A stretch of DNA of 64,000 bases from contig JAJGBQ010000001.1 in the NCBI GenBank assembly GCA_022457065.1, positions 6,076,001 through 6,140,000 on the forward strand. Reading direction: 5' to 3'. The position numbers and the translations under genes are program-made. The notes beneath the pieces were generated by a model. That model did no database searches. It was not told where the DNA came from and saw only the letters and a program-made list of their open reading frames with translations. Each line of letters opens with the position of its first letter. The stretch's first letter is position 1. The stretch is from Curvularia sp. ZM96. Taxonomy: Eukaryota > Ascomycota > Dothideomycetes > Pleosporales > Pleosporaceae. This document shows, one piece after another, positions 24,489 to 34,599 of this stretch.

Positions 24489-24577
24489 GGGCCGGTAACT
24501 CAGTGGTAGAGTGTAGGACTGCAGTTCTCCCAAAAACCGCCTTCCCGAAGTCACCGGTTCGACTCCGGTTCGGCCCT
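24489..24577 (+). tRNA. tRNA-Cys (GCA) with a 17-nt intron
   Basis: The acceptor arms GGGCCGG (24489-24495) and TCGGCCC (24570-24576) pair fully, with one G-T pair, and the discriminator base is T, as required for cysteine tRNA. The D arm is ACTC-AGTGGTA-GAGT and the T arm ACCGG-TTCGACT-CCGGT. The anticodon loop reads CTGCAG, with anticodon GCA at 24521-24523. A 17-nt intron at 24525-24541 follows position 37, the canonical place. The rebuilt anticodon stem has one A-C mismatch at 28-42, so either the intron ends are one base off or the stem tolerates it. Confidence 0.88.
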
Positions 24578-25245
24578 TGTTTTTATTTTTGCCGTTCCAT
24601 CTTGATGTATGCGCGACAAGTACCACCATACATATTGTCAATCGAGATCATCACGCGACTTGGCGTCATATGGCCTGAGTGTTTTTTTTCTCACAGATGT
24701 TTAAGAAACTAGATTACATCCTCGTCTATACAAGAATACTTGTCGATACCTCGGTAGATTTTGGCACATGTCAACCATGGTACACTGGTCATAGCTCCCG
24801 GGAAGACTCACAAGATTACTCTAGAGTCGTCTATATTACGGTAAAGAATCAAGTTGGTCTTGGCCTCTTGGGAGTAAATTGGTGTCTGACTCGATTTTAT
24901 GTCCCCTTTCGTGAGCAGGGCTCAGGAGGTGTTCATCTTACGAAGTTGATACCTGCTATTACGAGCTACTCGGATAATCAAAAGTCAGATAACGATTGCA
25001 TAATAGAATAATTCTATATTGTAAGACGTTTCCGTGTAATCGATCGATCCTGGTGCCATCGGTGATCGCATTCTTGCATGGATTTGAACACCTTTGGCTG
25101 ATACACCCCGGACAATCACCATGTACAGCCACTGCATTCCCCACAAAAGACACAAAAGACACAAAAGACTAACAAGGATGGTTGACAGGCATTCTTTCCA
25201 GGAGGTCTCGGCCCTGGTTCACGCCATGCCCTGGTTTTCTGTATG
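24578..25245. other. Intergenic region between tRNA-Cys and the Zn2Cys6 gene
   Basis: No gene was seen. It contains three tandem copies of CACAAAAGA at 25142-25168. Confidence 0.5.
25142..25168. repeat. Three tandem copies of CACAAAAGA
   Basis: A perfect 9-bp microsatellite-like repeat, downstream of the Zn2Cys6 gene. Confidence 0.7.
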
Positions 25246-26739
25246 TCACATCTGCAATTTTACAGTTTCCACCCTTTCCGCTACTTTCACTGCGAACTCT
25301 CCTACAACATCGGCACACAACGCCAACAGCGGCTTCTTCACTGTCACATCCCCGCCAACTAATGGCCCTGACAACAAAGTGTCCCGTAATCGCTCTAGCA
25401 CCCCCTGCACCTCCAGCACCCGCTTCACTAACAACACCCGGACAACGGCCCGTCTGTCGGCGCCCCGGATCGGAAGCGATCCGCAGCGCAACGGCTCATG
25501 CTCCTCATCTACTAATGACGATGGAAGCATGATGTCACTGTCATGACCGCTACTCTTGTTGGATGATGGTGATGATGATGACGATGGAGACGAACATGTC
25601 CCATTCTCATAGTTCAGAGTAGGAACCCGCGTGGGATTCCAAAGGGATGTACTGCTCAATCTGAGCGCGATGAGCGCACGGTCAATAGCTTCGCAGATGA
25701 CGAGCGCAGCTGAAGGGCGTGTAGAACAGGCGTTGGGGCATGCTATCGCAGTGCAACAGCTAGAAATGAGTGTCCTGGAGGTGGAGAGCGCGGCTGAGAT
25801 AGAATTAAGGGACGAGGAGGTGGGTGAATGAGGAGATGTAGTTAGGTGGTCCAGGAGGGTGGTGACGCATTTGCATGACCTGCTGGTAAAAGAGAATTGG
25901 TCTGAGGGTTTTGTAGATTGTGGTTGCTCTTGCTGCGCCGGAGGGACTGATTGGCTGCATAATTCGATGTTGTGATTGTTGTTGACAGACGAGATTGACA
26001 TGTCTTCATGATTTTCCAGATGATGGATTGGCGCAGGTTCTTCTGGGGTGATCAAACCAAAGTAAGGCAACCCTTCGTCAAGGAGTGTGGTTGTGGAATT
26101 TTGTTGGTGTTGTTCAAGGCCTTTTTGTTCTTGCTGTTGCTCCTGTCGCTCCAGCTGCTCCCATGCTCCGCGGAAGTCTAGATTGAGAAGCTCTGGAGCA
26201 ATGTGAAAACTGGGAGATGCAGGATAATAACAGTTGATGTTTTGTTTCGGTGTACCGCACTGTGAGCTAGTGAAATTCGGTAGACTTTGCAGGAAATCCT
26301 CATCCGATTGTTGGTATACAGAGAAGTCCAAATCTTCGGGACTAGGCATCTGGAAAGTCTGAGCCAAACTAGGGAAGGTTGATGTGTTGGAGCCAGAACT
26401 GGAGTTGGAGCAGTTTTCCATAGCCGATAGTGACATCCAATCTGTGGCCGAAACCGTGATGCTGTTCTCTGTGATGGGTGTCGGATACGCCTTTTGGCTT
26501 GCAGATGCACTGGGTTCAGAATAGGCGGAGCTCTTGCTGTTGTTGCGAGTTCGAGGGCGTCCCGCCCGTTTTGCAGGACTGTAGACACAATCCATACCCT
26601 TCTTTGCACATCTGCGACATTTCGGCCGTTCCTGGTTACATCGGATCTTGGATTGTTGGCAGCTGTCGCATGCGAGGCGGTACTTGGTGGGTTTCAGCGC
26701 TGGGGTGCTGCCCTGTACGCTTGTGTCATTCTCCTGCAT
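25246..26739 (-). CDS. Zn2Cys6 transcription factor, AflR-like
   Basis: A nuclear regulator of the kind that controls secondary-metabolite clusters. Single exon, 497 aa. The zinc cluster spans 24-51: Cys24, 27, 34, 41, 44 and 51, spacing C-x2-C-x6-C-x6-C-x2-C-x6-C, followed by a basic linker KRAGRPRTR. The middle is Ser-, Gln- and Asn-rich. From about residue 290 an AflR-type C-terminal domain begins with SRSCKCVTTLLDHLTT and ends with a block around LRCGSLPIRGADRRAVVRVL, the usual arrangement in aflatoxin-type regulators. It lies at the left end of a run of oxidoreductase and transporter genes, so control of those genes is a natural inference. A perfect inverted repeat at 27275-27301 lies upstream. 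The start codon at 26739 is the first ATG in frame. Confidence 0.88.
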   Translation of the reverse strand: MQENDTSVQGSTPALKPTKYRLACDSCQQSKIRCNQERPKCRRCAKKGMDCVYSPAKRAGRPRTRNNSKSSAYSEPSASASQKAYPTPITENSITVSATDWMSLSAMENCSNSSSGSNTSTFPSLAQTFQMPSPEDLDFSVYQQSDEDFLQSLPNFTSSQCGTPKQNINCYYPASPSFHIAPELLNLDFRGAWEQLERQEQQQEQKGLEQHQQNSTTTLLDEGLPYFGLITPEEPAPIHHLENHEDMSISSVNNNHNIELCSQSVPPAQQEQPQSTKPSDQFSFTSRSCKCVTTLLDHLTTSPHSPTSSSLNSISAALSTSRTLISSCCTAIACPNACSTRPSAALVICEAIDRALIALRLSSTSLWNPTRVPTLNYENGTCSSPSSSSSPSSNKSSGHDSDIMLPSSLVDEEHEPLRCGSLPIRGADRRAVVRVLLVKRVLEVQGVLERLRDTLLSGPLVGGDVTVKKPLLALCADVVGEFAVKVAERVETVKLQM

Positions 26740-28028
26740 GATTAACTCGGTGTTGGCGATTAGATCAATAGCTAGTAAGGAAAGGCAATGTCGCGATAGA
26801 TATACCTAAACTGTACATACTTAACAGCATGTGATGGAGGTCGCACTAGAGTCAGATCGGAACACACGCATGCAAAGTGTATCGGAAACGCTGAGACCCA
26901 CGCCCTCCCCGGATGGTAGTGATGCACACGCCCGATCAGGGTGTAGATTTACGTCTGCCAGGGTTTGTGGGTGGGAACTTGCGGGCGAGAGGAGTCCGTC
27001 CAGAAGGGCCTTCTGTAGTTGCAGTTTAGAGTTTAAGGAGATAAGATACGGGCTACCTTTCGTGGAAACGCCCTCTAAAATCGGGTCTTCAATAACGATG
27101 TTTAATAGTGGAGCCCCATTTCCTAGCTCCATTAATGTATCCATGGTTAACAGAACTGTTATCGGAACCGAGGCAAGACAACGCTTGATTGGCCGCTTCG
27201 TAGAGATCTTCTCCAAATCCCAACTGGCACATCATCGGAAGAACACCACGATGGTTACAAACAACAACACAAGGCGTATACTGGTACACGTCCAGTATAC
27301 GAAGCCAAAGACTTTCGGACCGAAGTGGCGACAGGGACACGTCAGCAGCGAACAGTAGAGAATCTGTACGCTATTCGAAGGCCCTGGCAACTGAATGGCG
27401 CTCGCAGCTGTACACCTTCCTCAAACCCCAGGCACCTTCTGTCAGGTTGACTCGTTCAACCAATCAAGTGGACGGAGAAACCCTTGTGGAGACTAGCGCA
27501 TCAAGAGAATATACTCAAAAGGCCCTTCTTCGGTTGCAACTCCAGTTGCATGATCAAACATGTGGTCTTGTTGTCCAATCAAGTACATGTATGCAGTGAG
27601 ATGACATGCAGCTTTAGTTGTATTTCGTATGGTTGTGTGTACCCCCAATGTGAATTTGTAGCCGCCTTGTTTGACGATCCTTACTCGAATATATGCCTAG
27701 AGGTGAAGACCCACTTTTCCAAACGGCTAGGGCCCTGTCACTATCGAGGAGCTATCCGAGGAGAACGGTCTGGTCACGCTATCTTGAGCCTTCGTTTCGA
27801 GAATTTTCTGGTGTCGGACCACCAACGGCACGTGTTGGCATCTTCGTATGCTGTATGGAAGGAGGCGTGAAATGAAAAGTCGGCCTAAAAAAACGGCAAG
27901 CAATCACGGTGGGATAGTACCGCCTTAAGGGTGGGGAGGATTTAACCGCAGGCGGGGAAATATGAATTACAGCAAGTTTTTTTCGATAGTTGTATTCTAT
28001 TCCTGGTATAGCGCAAACTTCTGAGTGT
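26740..28028. other. Upstream region of the Zn2Cys6 gene (1.3 kb)
   Basis: Overlapping frames of up to 175 codons on both strands resemble no family, so none is called. It contains the regulator promoter, an inverted repeat (27275-27301) and the 3' flank of the NmrA-like gene. Confidence 0.4.
27275..27301. promoter_or_regulatory. Perfect 10-bp inverted repeat upstream of the Zn2Cys6 gene
   Basis: CGTATACTGG and its exact reverse complement flank a 7-nt spacer. It is about 540 bp upstream of the regulator ATG. A dimeric binding site is possible. Confidence 0.4.
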
Positions 28029-29114
28029 TCAACCCAGGAATTGCTTTACTGCCTCAAGACTCTGCCTGAAGTTGGAGACTTCATCCACTGAGATACCCAA
28101 CTCCTCCTTACTAACGAAAAGATTCTGTTTCTTGACGTGGGCAAACCAGTCTGGCACTGCTACACCAAACAACACTCCAGTAACCGCCTCTTCACCCGCC
28201 AGACCGAACAAATTTCCGATGACCTCTGGCTTTACTTCTACATACACACCTTTTTTGCCTGATACTACTTCCCATTGTTTGAGCGCTTCTCCAAGTGTAA
28301 TGACTTCCGTACAGACAGCAGCGTATTTGCCATGCGTTAACTTGGGGTTGGCAAGGATCTGTCGTGCCCAGACACCTGGATCTTTACTCATGTCCCCAGA
28401 CATTGGATAGAGGGTCGATGGACCCGCTGGAACCATCCAAACATATGTACCTGGCGCAGTCGCCTACAATCGAATCCATTAGTAATGTGTAGAGTATCCC
28501 CACGAGACCCACGTACCACTGGCAACGGCTTTAACAAGGGGAAGAAGGCAAAGTTGGATGGATAGAATGCAAACATGAGGAAAGTGGTTTTGGCCGCAAG
28601 AGATGGTAGGCTCTTTCGGATATAGTCGTCAACTTTGGCCTTGTAGTCAAAATGAGGGACAGGGTATTTGCCATGAGTGATCTCTTCTGCTGGAGGAAGT
28701 GTGCTCCAGATGTAGTGCTCCAAAGTGTTCACTTCAGCTGCCAGCTTTGCGAGTGTGATACCTTGGCGCTCTTCAATCTCACCAGATTCAGCCTGGCCGC
28801 AGCCCTTGAAGAAGCCTTCCCACCAGTTGGTCACGGCAAATATTGCCTGCGCACCCTGTCAAACTGTTAGAAGTAAACCCAAACGATGTGATCATGGAAA
28901 GACTCACGGTAAATGCTTTTCGGACAGATTCCTCGTCATCATAGCTGGCTTCCACAACCTCCATGCCCATCGCAGCAAGCTTTTGCGCCTTTTCTCCTCT
29001 TGCATTTCTCGTCACAGCGCGGATGTGCCACTCTCCGGTCTTGAGCAACTCACGGGCAATAGACCCACCCTGGTTACCCGTTGCACCAGTAACAACGATC
29101 AGTTTCTTTCCCAT
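28029..29114 (-). CDS. NmrA-like NAD(P)-binding protein
   Basis: An atypical SDR-fold protein of the NmrA/HSCARG type; members sense dinucleotides or act as isoflavone-reductase-like enzymes. Exons, in transcription order: 29114-28908, 28855-28517 and 28463-28029, 981 nt, 326 aa. The N-terminus has the dinucleotide loop GATGNQGG (Gly10, Gly13, Gly16) after a beta strand KLIVVT, then the basic RAVTRNARG segment expected for NADP. Further family marks are FAVTNWWEGF and YIWSTLPP. There is no catalytic Tyr-x3-Lys in the usual place, as in NmrA regulators. It is divergent from the neighbouring 2OG dioxygenase gene; the shared region carries a perfect 20-bp palindrome. Regulator or enzyme cannot be decided from sequence. 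Confidence 0.87.
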
Positions 29115-29845
29115 ATCTGGTGTGATAACGTTGTTGTGTCTGGGCTCTAGGAGAGACGAAGAAGAGTTTGACGCTCAGCTCTACGCAATCAGATAGGAAT
29201 GTTTTCCTAGATAAATATTGAGTATTTGGAGGAAGTGAAAGACTCGGCAAACCTGCTGTTGTGTACCAAGCTAGCTTCGGTGGCTAAGTAACGCTTCCAC
29301 CTGAAGTGATACATTGTCAATTTCCACTGAACAGTTATCGCTACTCTATTTACTCGCCGAGTATTCAGTCGCTGTATCAAGAGCATCTCCACTCCTGGAA
29401 GCAAGATCTTGAAAGCGTACATGTAAAATGTCCCGCAGCATGGGCTCGGTCCGATGTCCCACAAATGCGCCGAATTCATATATTTACTACGTACTTAATG
29501 TGTGTAAGGATTTGACCCACAGCTGTGGGTCATGTTGCATCGGCTATTGCTGTGCAGGATAGTACGTCACGCAGTTCACAGTACGCCATCGCTGAGTCTG
29601 CCGATTATCACGCGTGAACCATTGTGATCGTCCTTCACAGCACCATATCACGTCAAATATATGTGCCGGAGAGTCACAGCAGAATTGGAGAAATCCGCCG
29701 ACTGTTTGGCCTACACTTCGTAACTAGGTTCTTTTAAGATCCAAATGTTGCTGTAGCAAGGCAAGACCACTTTCATAGAACGAATAAAACAGCTACTTAG
29801 TGTCCCTTGCCCCTAAAAACAACAGAAGTCATTCCAGCAATCACA
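29115..29845. promoter_or_regulatory. Divergent promoter of the NmrA-like and dioxygenase genes
   Basis: No gene was seen. It holds a perfect 20-bp palindrome at 29513-29532, roughly midway. Confidence 0.5.
29513..29532. promoter_or_regulatory. Perfect 20-bp palindrome in a divergent promoter
   Basis: TGACCCACAGCTGTGGGTCA has no spacer and no mismatch. Its place between two divergent block genes makes it a candidate binding site for a dimeric regulator. No protein can be named for it from sequence. Confidence 0.5.
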
Positions 29846-31300
29846 ATGTCAAGAACAGCCACCCTTTTTCTGAGCCGTAATCCGCGAGCTGTACGTTTCT
29901 CATCGTTGCAGCAAACTCGATCGCCATGCCTGCGGAGAGGATTTGCTCAGGAAACCAGCTTTCCGAAACCACTGAAATTGAAGGGTGTTCTCAACCCCCT
30001 CAAGCAGTTCAAGGTCACACCAACTGTGGGTACCGAGTTTCCCGAAGCAAATCTCGTCGACATGCTCAACGCACCAAATTCGGATGAGATGCTAAGAGAC
30101 CTTGCCATTACCAGTAAGATTGAGAATTTGTCCCATGGAGAAGGCCTTACTAACAGATGCGTCGTTTGCAAGTATCTCGACGTGGAGTTGTTTTCTTCCG
30201 CAACCAGAATAACATGACCAACGACCTACAAAAGACATTGATCCAGCGTATGGGCGAGTTGGTGGGCAAACCCAAAGAGTCAACCCTACACATTCACCCC
30301 GTGATCAACCCTCAGAGAGAGGGGGGTGGCGACGACCTTCACATTAGTACCATCAACTCTCGTCAGAGGAAACTGGTCAATGGCAAATCAACACCCCGTG
30401 ATCTAGGAAATGCAAGACAGGCACTTGAGTCATGGCACAGTGATATTCAGTCCGAACAAGTGCCTTCTGATTACACATGTCTACGACTTGTGGAACTGCC
30501 TTCCGCTGGAGGAGGTATGCTTGCATCTGTCTATGCCTACTGATGCACCAGACTGATTGATTGGTCCAGATACACTGTGGGCATCTGGCTATGAAGTCTA
30601 CGATCGTCTCAGTGAGCCTATGCGAAAGTTCCTGGAGCAACACACTGCAAACTACACTGCACCATGTAAGTTAAAGCCAGGTCAGAGGGCTACCAATCTG
30701 ACGGCCTGCTAACCAGTCTCTCTACAGTTTTCGAGAAAATCGTCAAAAACGCGAATATCAAGGTGTACTCGGACGCGCGAGGCCACCCCGAAAACACTGG
30801 CACTCCCATGAAGGCCGTCCACCCCGTCATCCGGACGAACCCGGTTACCGGATGGAAGAGCGTCTTCGCCATCGGCGCATATGTACGTATTGCTTATAAG
30901 ATTCTCCCATCATGCATGTCACTAACCAAACACTCTCCTCCAACAGCCTGGTTCTATCAATGGCCTGACACCCCCAGAAAGTGACATGATTTTGAACTGG
31001 CTAATGGATATCGTGCTACGCAACCATGATCTCCAGTGCCGATTCAGATGGCAAGGTCCAAATGATATGGGTACGTCACCTAGCATGCATGTGCATGTGG
31101 TAAAAGAAAGCGAAACGAGACTAACCGACGTAACAGCTATCTGGGACAACCGCAGCATGGTTCACAATGCCACAATGGACTATGATGATTACGGTGAACG
31201 GTTCGGATACCGTGTTTGCGGTATTGGAGAGAAGCCTTATTTGGATCCTAACAGCAAGTCAATGCGTGAGGCGTTGGCGGAAGAGGGAGAAATCCCTTGA
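29846..31300 (+). CDS. Fe(II)/2-oxoglutarate dioxygenase, TauD/TfdA family (1)
   Basis: A non-haem iron oxygenase that couples 2-oxoglutarate decarboxylation to substrate hydroxylation or desaturation. Six exons: 29846-30113, 30173-30514, 30570-30665, 30728-30882, 30947-31070 and 31137-31300, 1149 nt, 382 aa. The double-stranded beta-helix core opens with GVVFFRNQ (about 94-101). The iron ligands are His178 and Asp180 in ESWHSD and His338 in SMVHNATMDY, and the 2OG-binding Arg lies in the ERFGYR segment near the end. The first 35 residues are basic, Ser-rich and without acidic residues (RNPRAVRFSS, LRRGFAQ), which looks like a mitochondrial presequence. The substrate is unknown: a sulfonate catabolic role and a tailoring role are both possible. 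Confidence 0.88.
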
Positions 31301-32075
31301 AGTGGTTCATTTCTTCCAGAATCAATTCTGCCCACAGAAAGGGTTGCTTTCTCGGGCAAAAGCAAGGACTTTTGGTTTTAGTATAACATCACGTGGTTTT
31401 TTGGTCAATGTTATGGTATTAGGTACTCTTATGTAGATCTGTCAGCAACTTGTACATGTATTTGACCCGTATACTTCTATCGAGAAGTTCTATAATTCTT
31501 TTAGGCGTGAGCTACGTTTTTGGTTGAGAACTCCTTTGGGGGAAGCTGTCGGCTCGACATGAGTAGCTTGTTAGCCTTGTAGTTTTGACTCACGTTTTAG
31601 CTATAGATAATGATGCGTAATATGGATGAGATAGCTCTTTTCGGTTTTAGAGTTACATTAGATAGTGCTACATTAGCCCTTGTTTTATGATCTGTTTACG
31701 TGAAGTTATTACCTACACGAGGCACTAGATTCTCTTTATAGGATACACAAAGAAGAAAATCAATACTCAGACGATGGATGAGCCGGGAGAAAATATAGAT
31801 AAAAGACTTCTTCCAAGAATCTGCTCTGAATCACGTTCGTAATAACCCAATGACTTGATGAAAGATGAACATAACATGGCCGTCACTTCATCAGTCATCT
31901 GATACGCAAGGTCTGCTCTAGTTGACGAGTCGTATAATTGAAATTAATGCTGTTATAGAGTTAAGGTCGTAAAATTTGTCACGCAAGAATACGAAATAGA
32001 GCCTATCCCCTTACATCTTGCATTCGGCGTCTGAGCGTAGGATACATTACACAAAACCTCTATAATCTAGCAAAG
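31301..32075. other. Intergenic region between convergent dioxygenase and reductase genes
   Basis: AT-rich, with no gene. Both neighbours end here. Confidence 0.5.
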
Positions 32076-33246
32076 CTAGGAAGACGCATTGATACGTGTT
32101 TTTACACTGTCAATTATCGTTTCCTCTAATCCCATGAACCCTGGCCGGCCAAAGTCCTTCAACAGCGCTTCTGCCTTTCCGCGAGGACCTATTTCGGCGA
32201 GCGGAAAATCTAGACCCTGCAATTTCTCCCGGGTCTTGTAGCCCGGAACGGCCCTCGTAAAAATGTCAAAGAATTCGTTGATCGAGTAAGGGGCAGCGAA
32301 TGCAAATATCCGCTCGTTGGTGATAGCTGGGTGAATCAAGCCTGCAACATGAAGACGAGCGACGTCTTGCACATGGACATAGTAAACTTTGCCAATGTTA
32401 GCTGTCTTTCTGACCATTTGAATAATGCGAAACAAGGATCACGAACAGCGCTGTACGTGTTGGATGGAATCAGTATCGCCATCCAGAATCTGGAGTGGAA
32501 TCCTAGAAGTAGAGGGGAAACCCTGGTGGGTTACGTCGAGCGGGCTCCCATAGATTGTACAGGGCAGCACTGCATTAGCCGTAAAATGCGGCTTGTTGTC
32601 CTCCATCCACTCCCAGAAAGCCTTTTCGGCCGCAACCTTGGACGCAAAGTAAGCGACCATGAACTTGTGCATTGGTGGAAGCGCTTCGGGGATGTTCTTG
32701 GCTAATGCTAGGGTCTGCTCATCGTACTCCTCGGCAGAGACCGTATCCGTTCCGCGGTACGCCTGCAGTGAGCGGATCGCAGCGGAAGACGAAGTTACTA
32801 CGAATCGTCTTACACTTGGCTCCTTAGCCGCAGCTTGCAAGCAGCCGATGGTTCCCGCAACGGTGGTTCGGAGCAACTCGACCGGCGTGACATCCATGCT
32901 CCGCACAGATGCTACATGCACTACGCCAGAAACGCCTACACCATGAGAATCGGTCAGGTTCTCGAAATATTACATCAGCTTAGGGGAGTATACCTGCGAC
33001 TGCACTATCAAATGCACCCGGCTCTCTCATGTCTTTGACGGTGACGAGTTCAAACATATCCTTTCCGTACTTGCCTGAGAACCTCTCCAATAGCCATTGG
33101 TGTTTCGAGGCATCTCGAACTGTGCCTCGGACCCTATAACCTTGTTGGAGAAGCTGGTCTGTAACATGTGCTCCCACGAAGCCGTTAGCACCCGTTACGA
33201 GGACGGTGGAACCTGGGGCGATTGCGGGATTATTAAAAGAGGCCAT
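32076..33246 (-). CDS. NAD(P)-dependent reductase, Gre2/dihydroflavonol-4-reductase type
   Basis: An extended SDR that typically reduces aldehydes or ketones. Exons, in transcription order: 33246-32994, 32935-32447 and 32386-32076, 1053 nt, 350 aa. The cofactor loop is VTGANGFVGAHV (Gly19, Gly22, Gly25), followed by GTVRD, typical of NADPH-preferring Gre2/DFR proteins. Catalytic residues: Ser135 in VVTSSSAAI and Tyr180/Lys184 in AYFASK. The second intron was placed at 32387-32446 because its GCTAAC branch site sits about 11 nt before the AG and the result FYYVHVQDVARLHVAG is the conserved block after it; other splice choices keep the frame too and would alter only a few residues. It lies in the regulated block and is tail-to-tail with dioxygenase 1. 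Confidence 0.88.
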
Positions 33247-33656
33247 GATGGGATGATGTATCATACGACACTGTAGGCTCCCTAGTTCAGTCACTACAAA
33301 GTGGCACAGAAGTGCAGACTGGCTTTTTTATCTTGTTTGTGGTTGCCCCAAAGGTCACCTTGTAGATATTGACATGATTAGCCCGGTGTTATTTGCAACC
33401 TTCGGCGGATTTATGATGTTAGCCTGCATCTGAACGATACCGTTTTATAGTGGGTCCGCCAAGTTTTGCCATTGGGAACATCACACATACCTTGCTAGCG
33501 AAGTGGAGTCCATTCTCTTGCTATAGAAACATATGAAACTGTAACAGGCACTGCCTGCAAAACATGCCGAGCATGCTTGTAGCCGATGACGGGTGAGGGG
33601 AGCCTTGCTAGTGTCATGTTAATAAAAGGTAGCGGCAAACAGATCTTCTTCGCAGC
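33247..33656. other. Region between the reductase gene and the truncated regulator
   Basis: It holds the reductase promoter. No zinc-cluster sequence, intact or broken, was found here in any frame. Confidence 0.45.
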
Positions 33657-34334
33657 ATGAAAAACAAAAAGAAGATGCAACGTGGTGACTGTACTTGTGC
33701 TTTTCTAGTATTACGGACACTTGCGCGCATCGAGGAAATCACCACGTCGGTTCCATTCGAAACAGCACTCCAAGTCACATCTACAGCAGAGCGGCCTAGC
33801 CTCGCCGTACTGAGCTGCGAGCGGTGCCGTCAAAAAAGGCTCCCACTTACCGCGGTCACCATCCTATGCGCCCACGTTGTGAACTGGCTGTGCCGGTTAT
33901 GGAACCTGGCCGACGACGACGAAGCTGAGACGTCGACAGATACCAGCAGCACGACCACAACCACAACCACGACAACCGACATCAACAACACCACAGAGCC
34001 TCAAAAGCCGGCTCAGAATGCGACACAGCGCTGGGAGTTTTCTATTGGCAGCTATGATCTAGCCGCAGACGAGGCCGATGCTCTCAGCAACGAACTGATG
34101 ACATTGCGGCTGACAGGATTCTCTGCCGTCTTAGGCTCCCTTGAAGCTGCTCTGGTCTCTTGTTCGCCTACTGAGGGTACGAATGGCACTGCCAACGACA
34201 CAGCGCATTTCGCGCCAGCCTGTCTCCAGCTTGTCCGCACCAATCTTCGTCTGGTGCGCACATGCATCCGCCATCTAAAAGAGCGCTCGCTGTTGAATAT
34301 GAGTGGAACTAGCACTCTGTTTTGCAGTAACTGA
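33657..34334 (+). pseudogene. 5'-truncated AflR-like regulator lacking a zinc cluster
   Basis: An open frame of 225 codons whose second half matches the C-terminal part of AflR-type factors. RWEFSIGSYDLAADEADA followed by LRLTGFSAVLGSLEAALVS is the usual terminal block (FxIGxYxL, then LxxFxxVLxxLEAAL), and SCERCRQKRLPL with AHVVNWLCRLW resembles the end of the AflR domain. The Zn2Cys6 cluster and about the first 200 residues expected for this family are absent, and nothing upstream to 33250 restores them. A Thr run (encoded by ACC/ACA repeats near 33950) separates the two parts. The frame is intact, so a short expressed protein without DNA-binding domain is possible; a decayed duplicate of a regulator is more likely. 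Confidence 0.6.
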
Positions 34335-34599
34335 GGATGTGGATGATACTTGACGGTCTGCGTCGTGAATGCATTAGGAGAGGAGGGTTACGGAAAATTC
34401 TGTGCACACGTGGTTATGCATGGAACATGTGGAAATTATCGATATATAGAATAGAGTCCTAATGTTTTACACCTCATTTGAATGTTTGTGTCAGGTTGTC
34501 ATGTTGTCTCTGTTTCAATCAGTGAACTCCTTTGTCCGATCTAACGTATCACTACAACATCACAGAAGCTCACTGAGCCAGATAGCCCCTACCACAGGG

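Noticed and set aside
26831..27358. Open frame of 175 codons upstream of the AflR-like gene, with a competing minus-strand frame
   Set aside because: Neither strand gives recognisable protein; considered as a possible AflS-like partner gene but no supporting motif was found.
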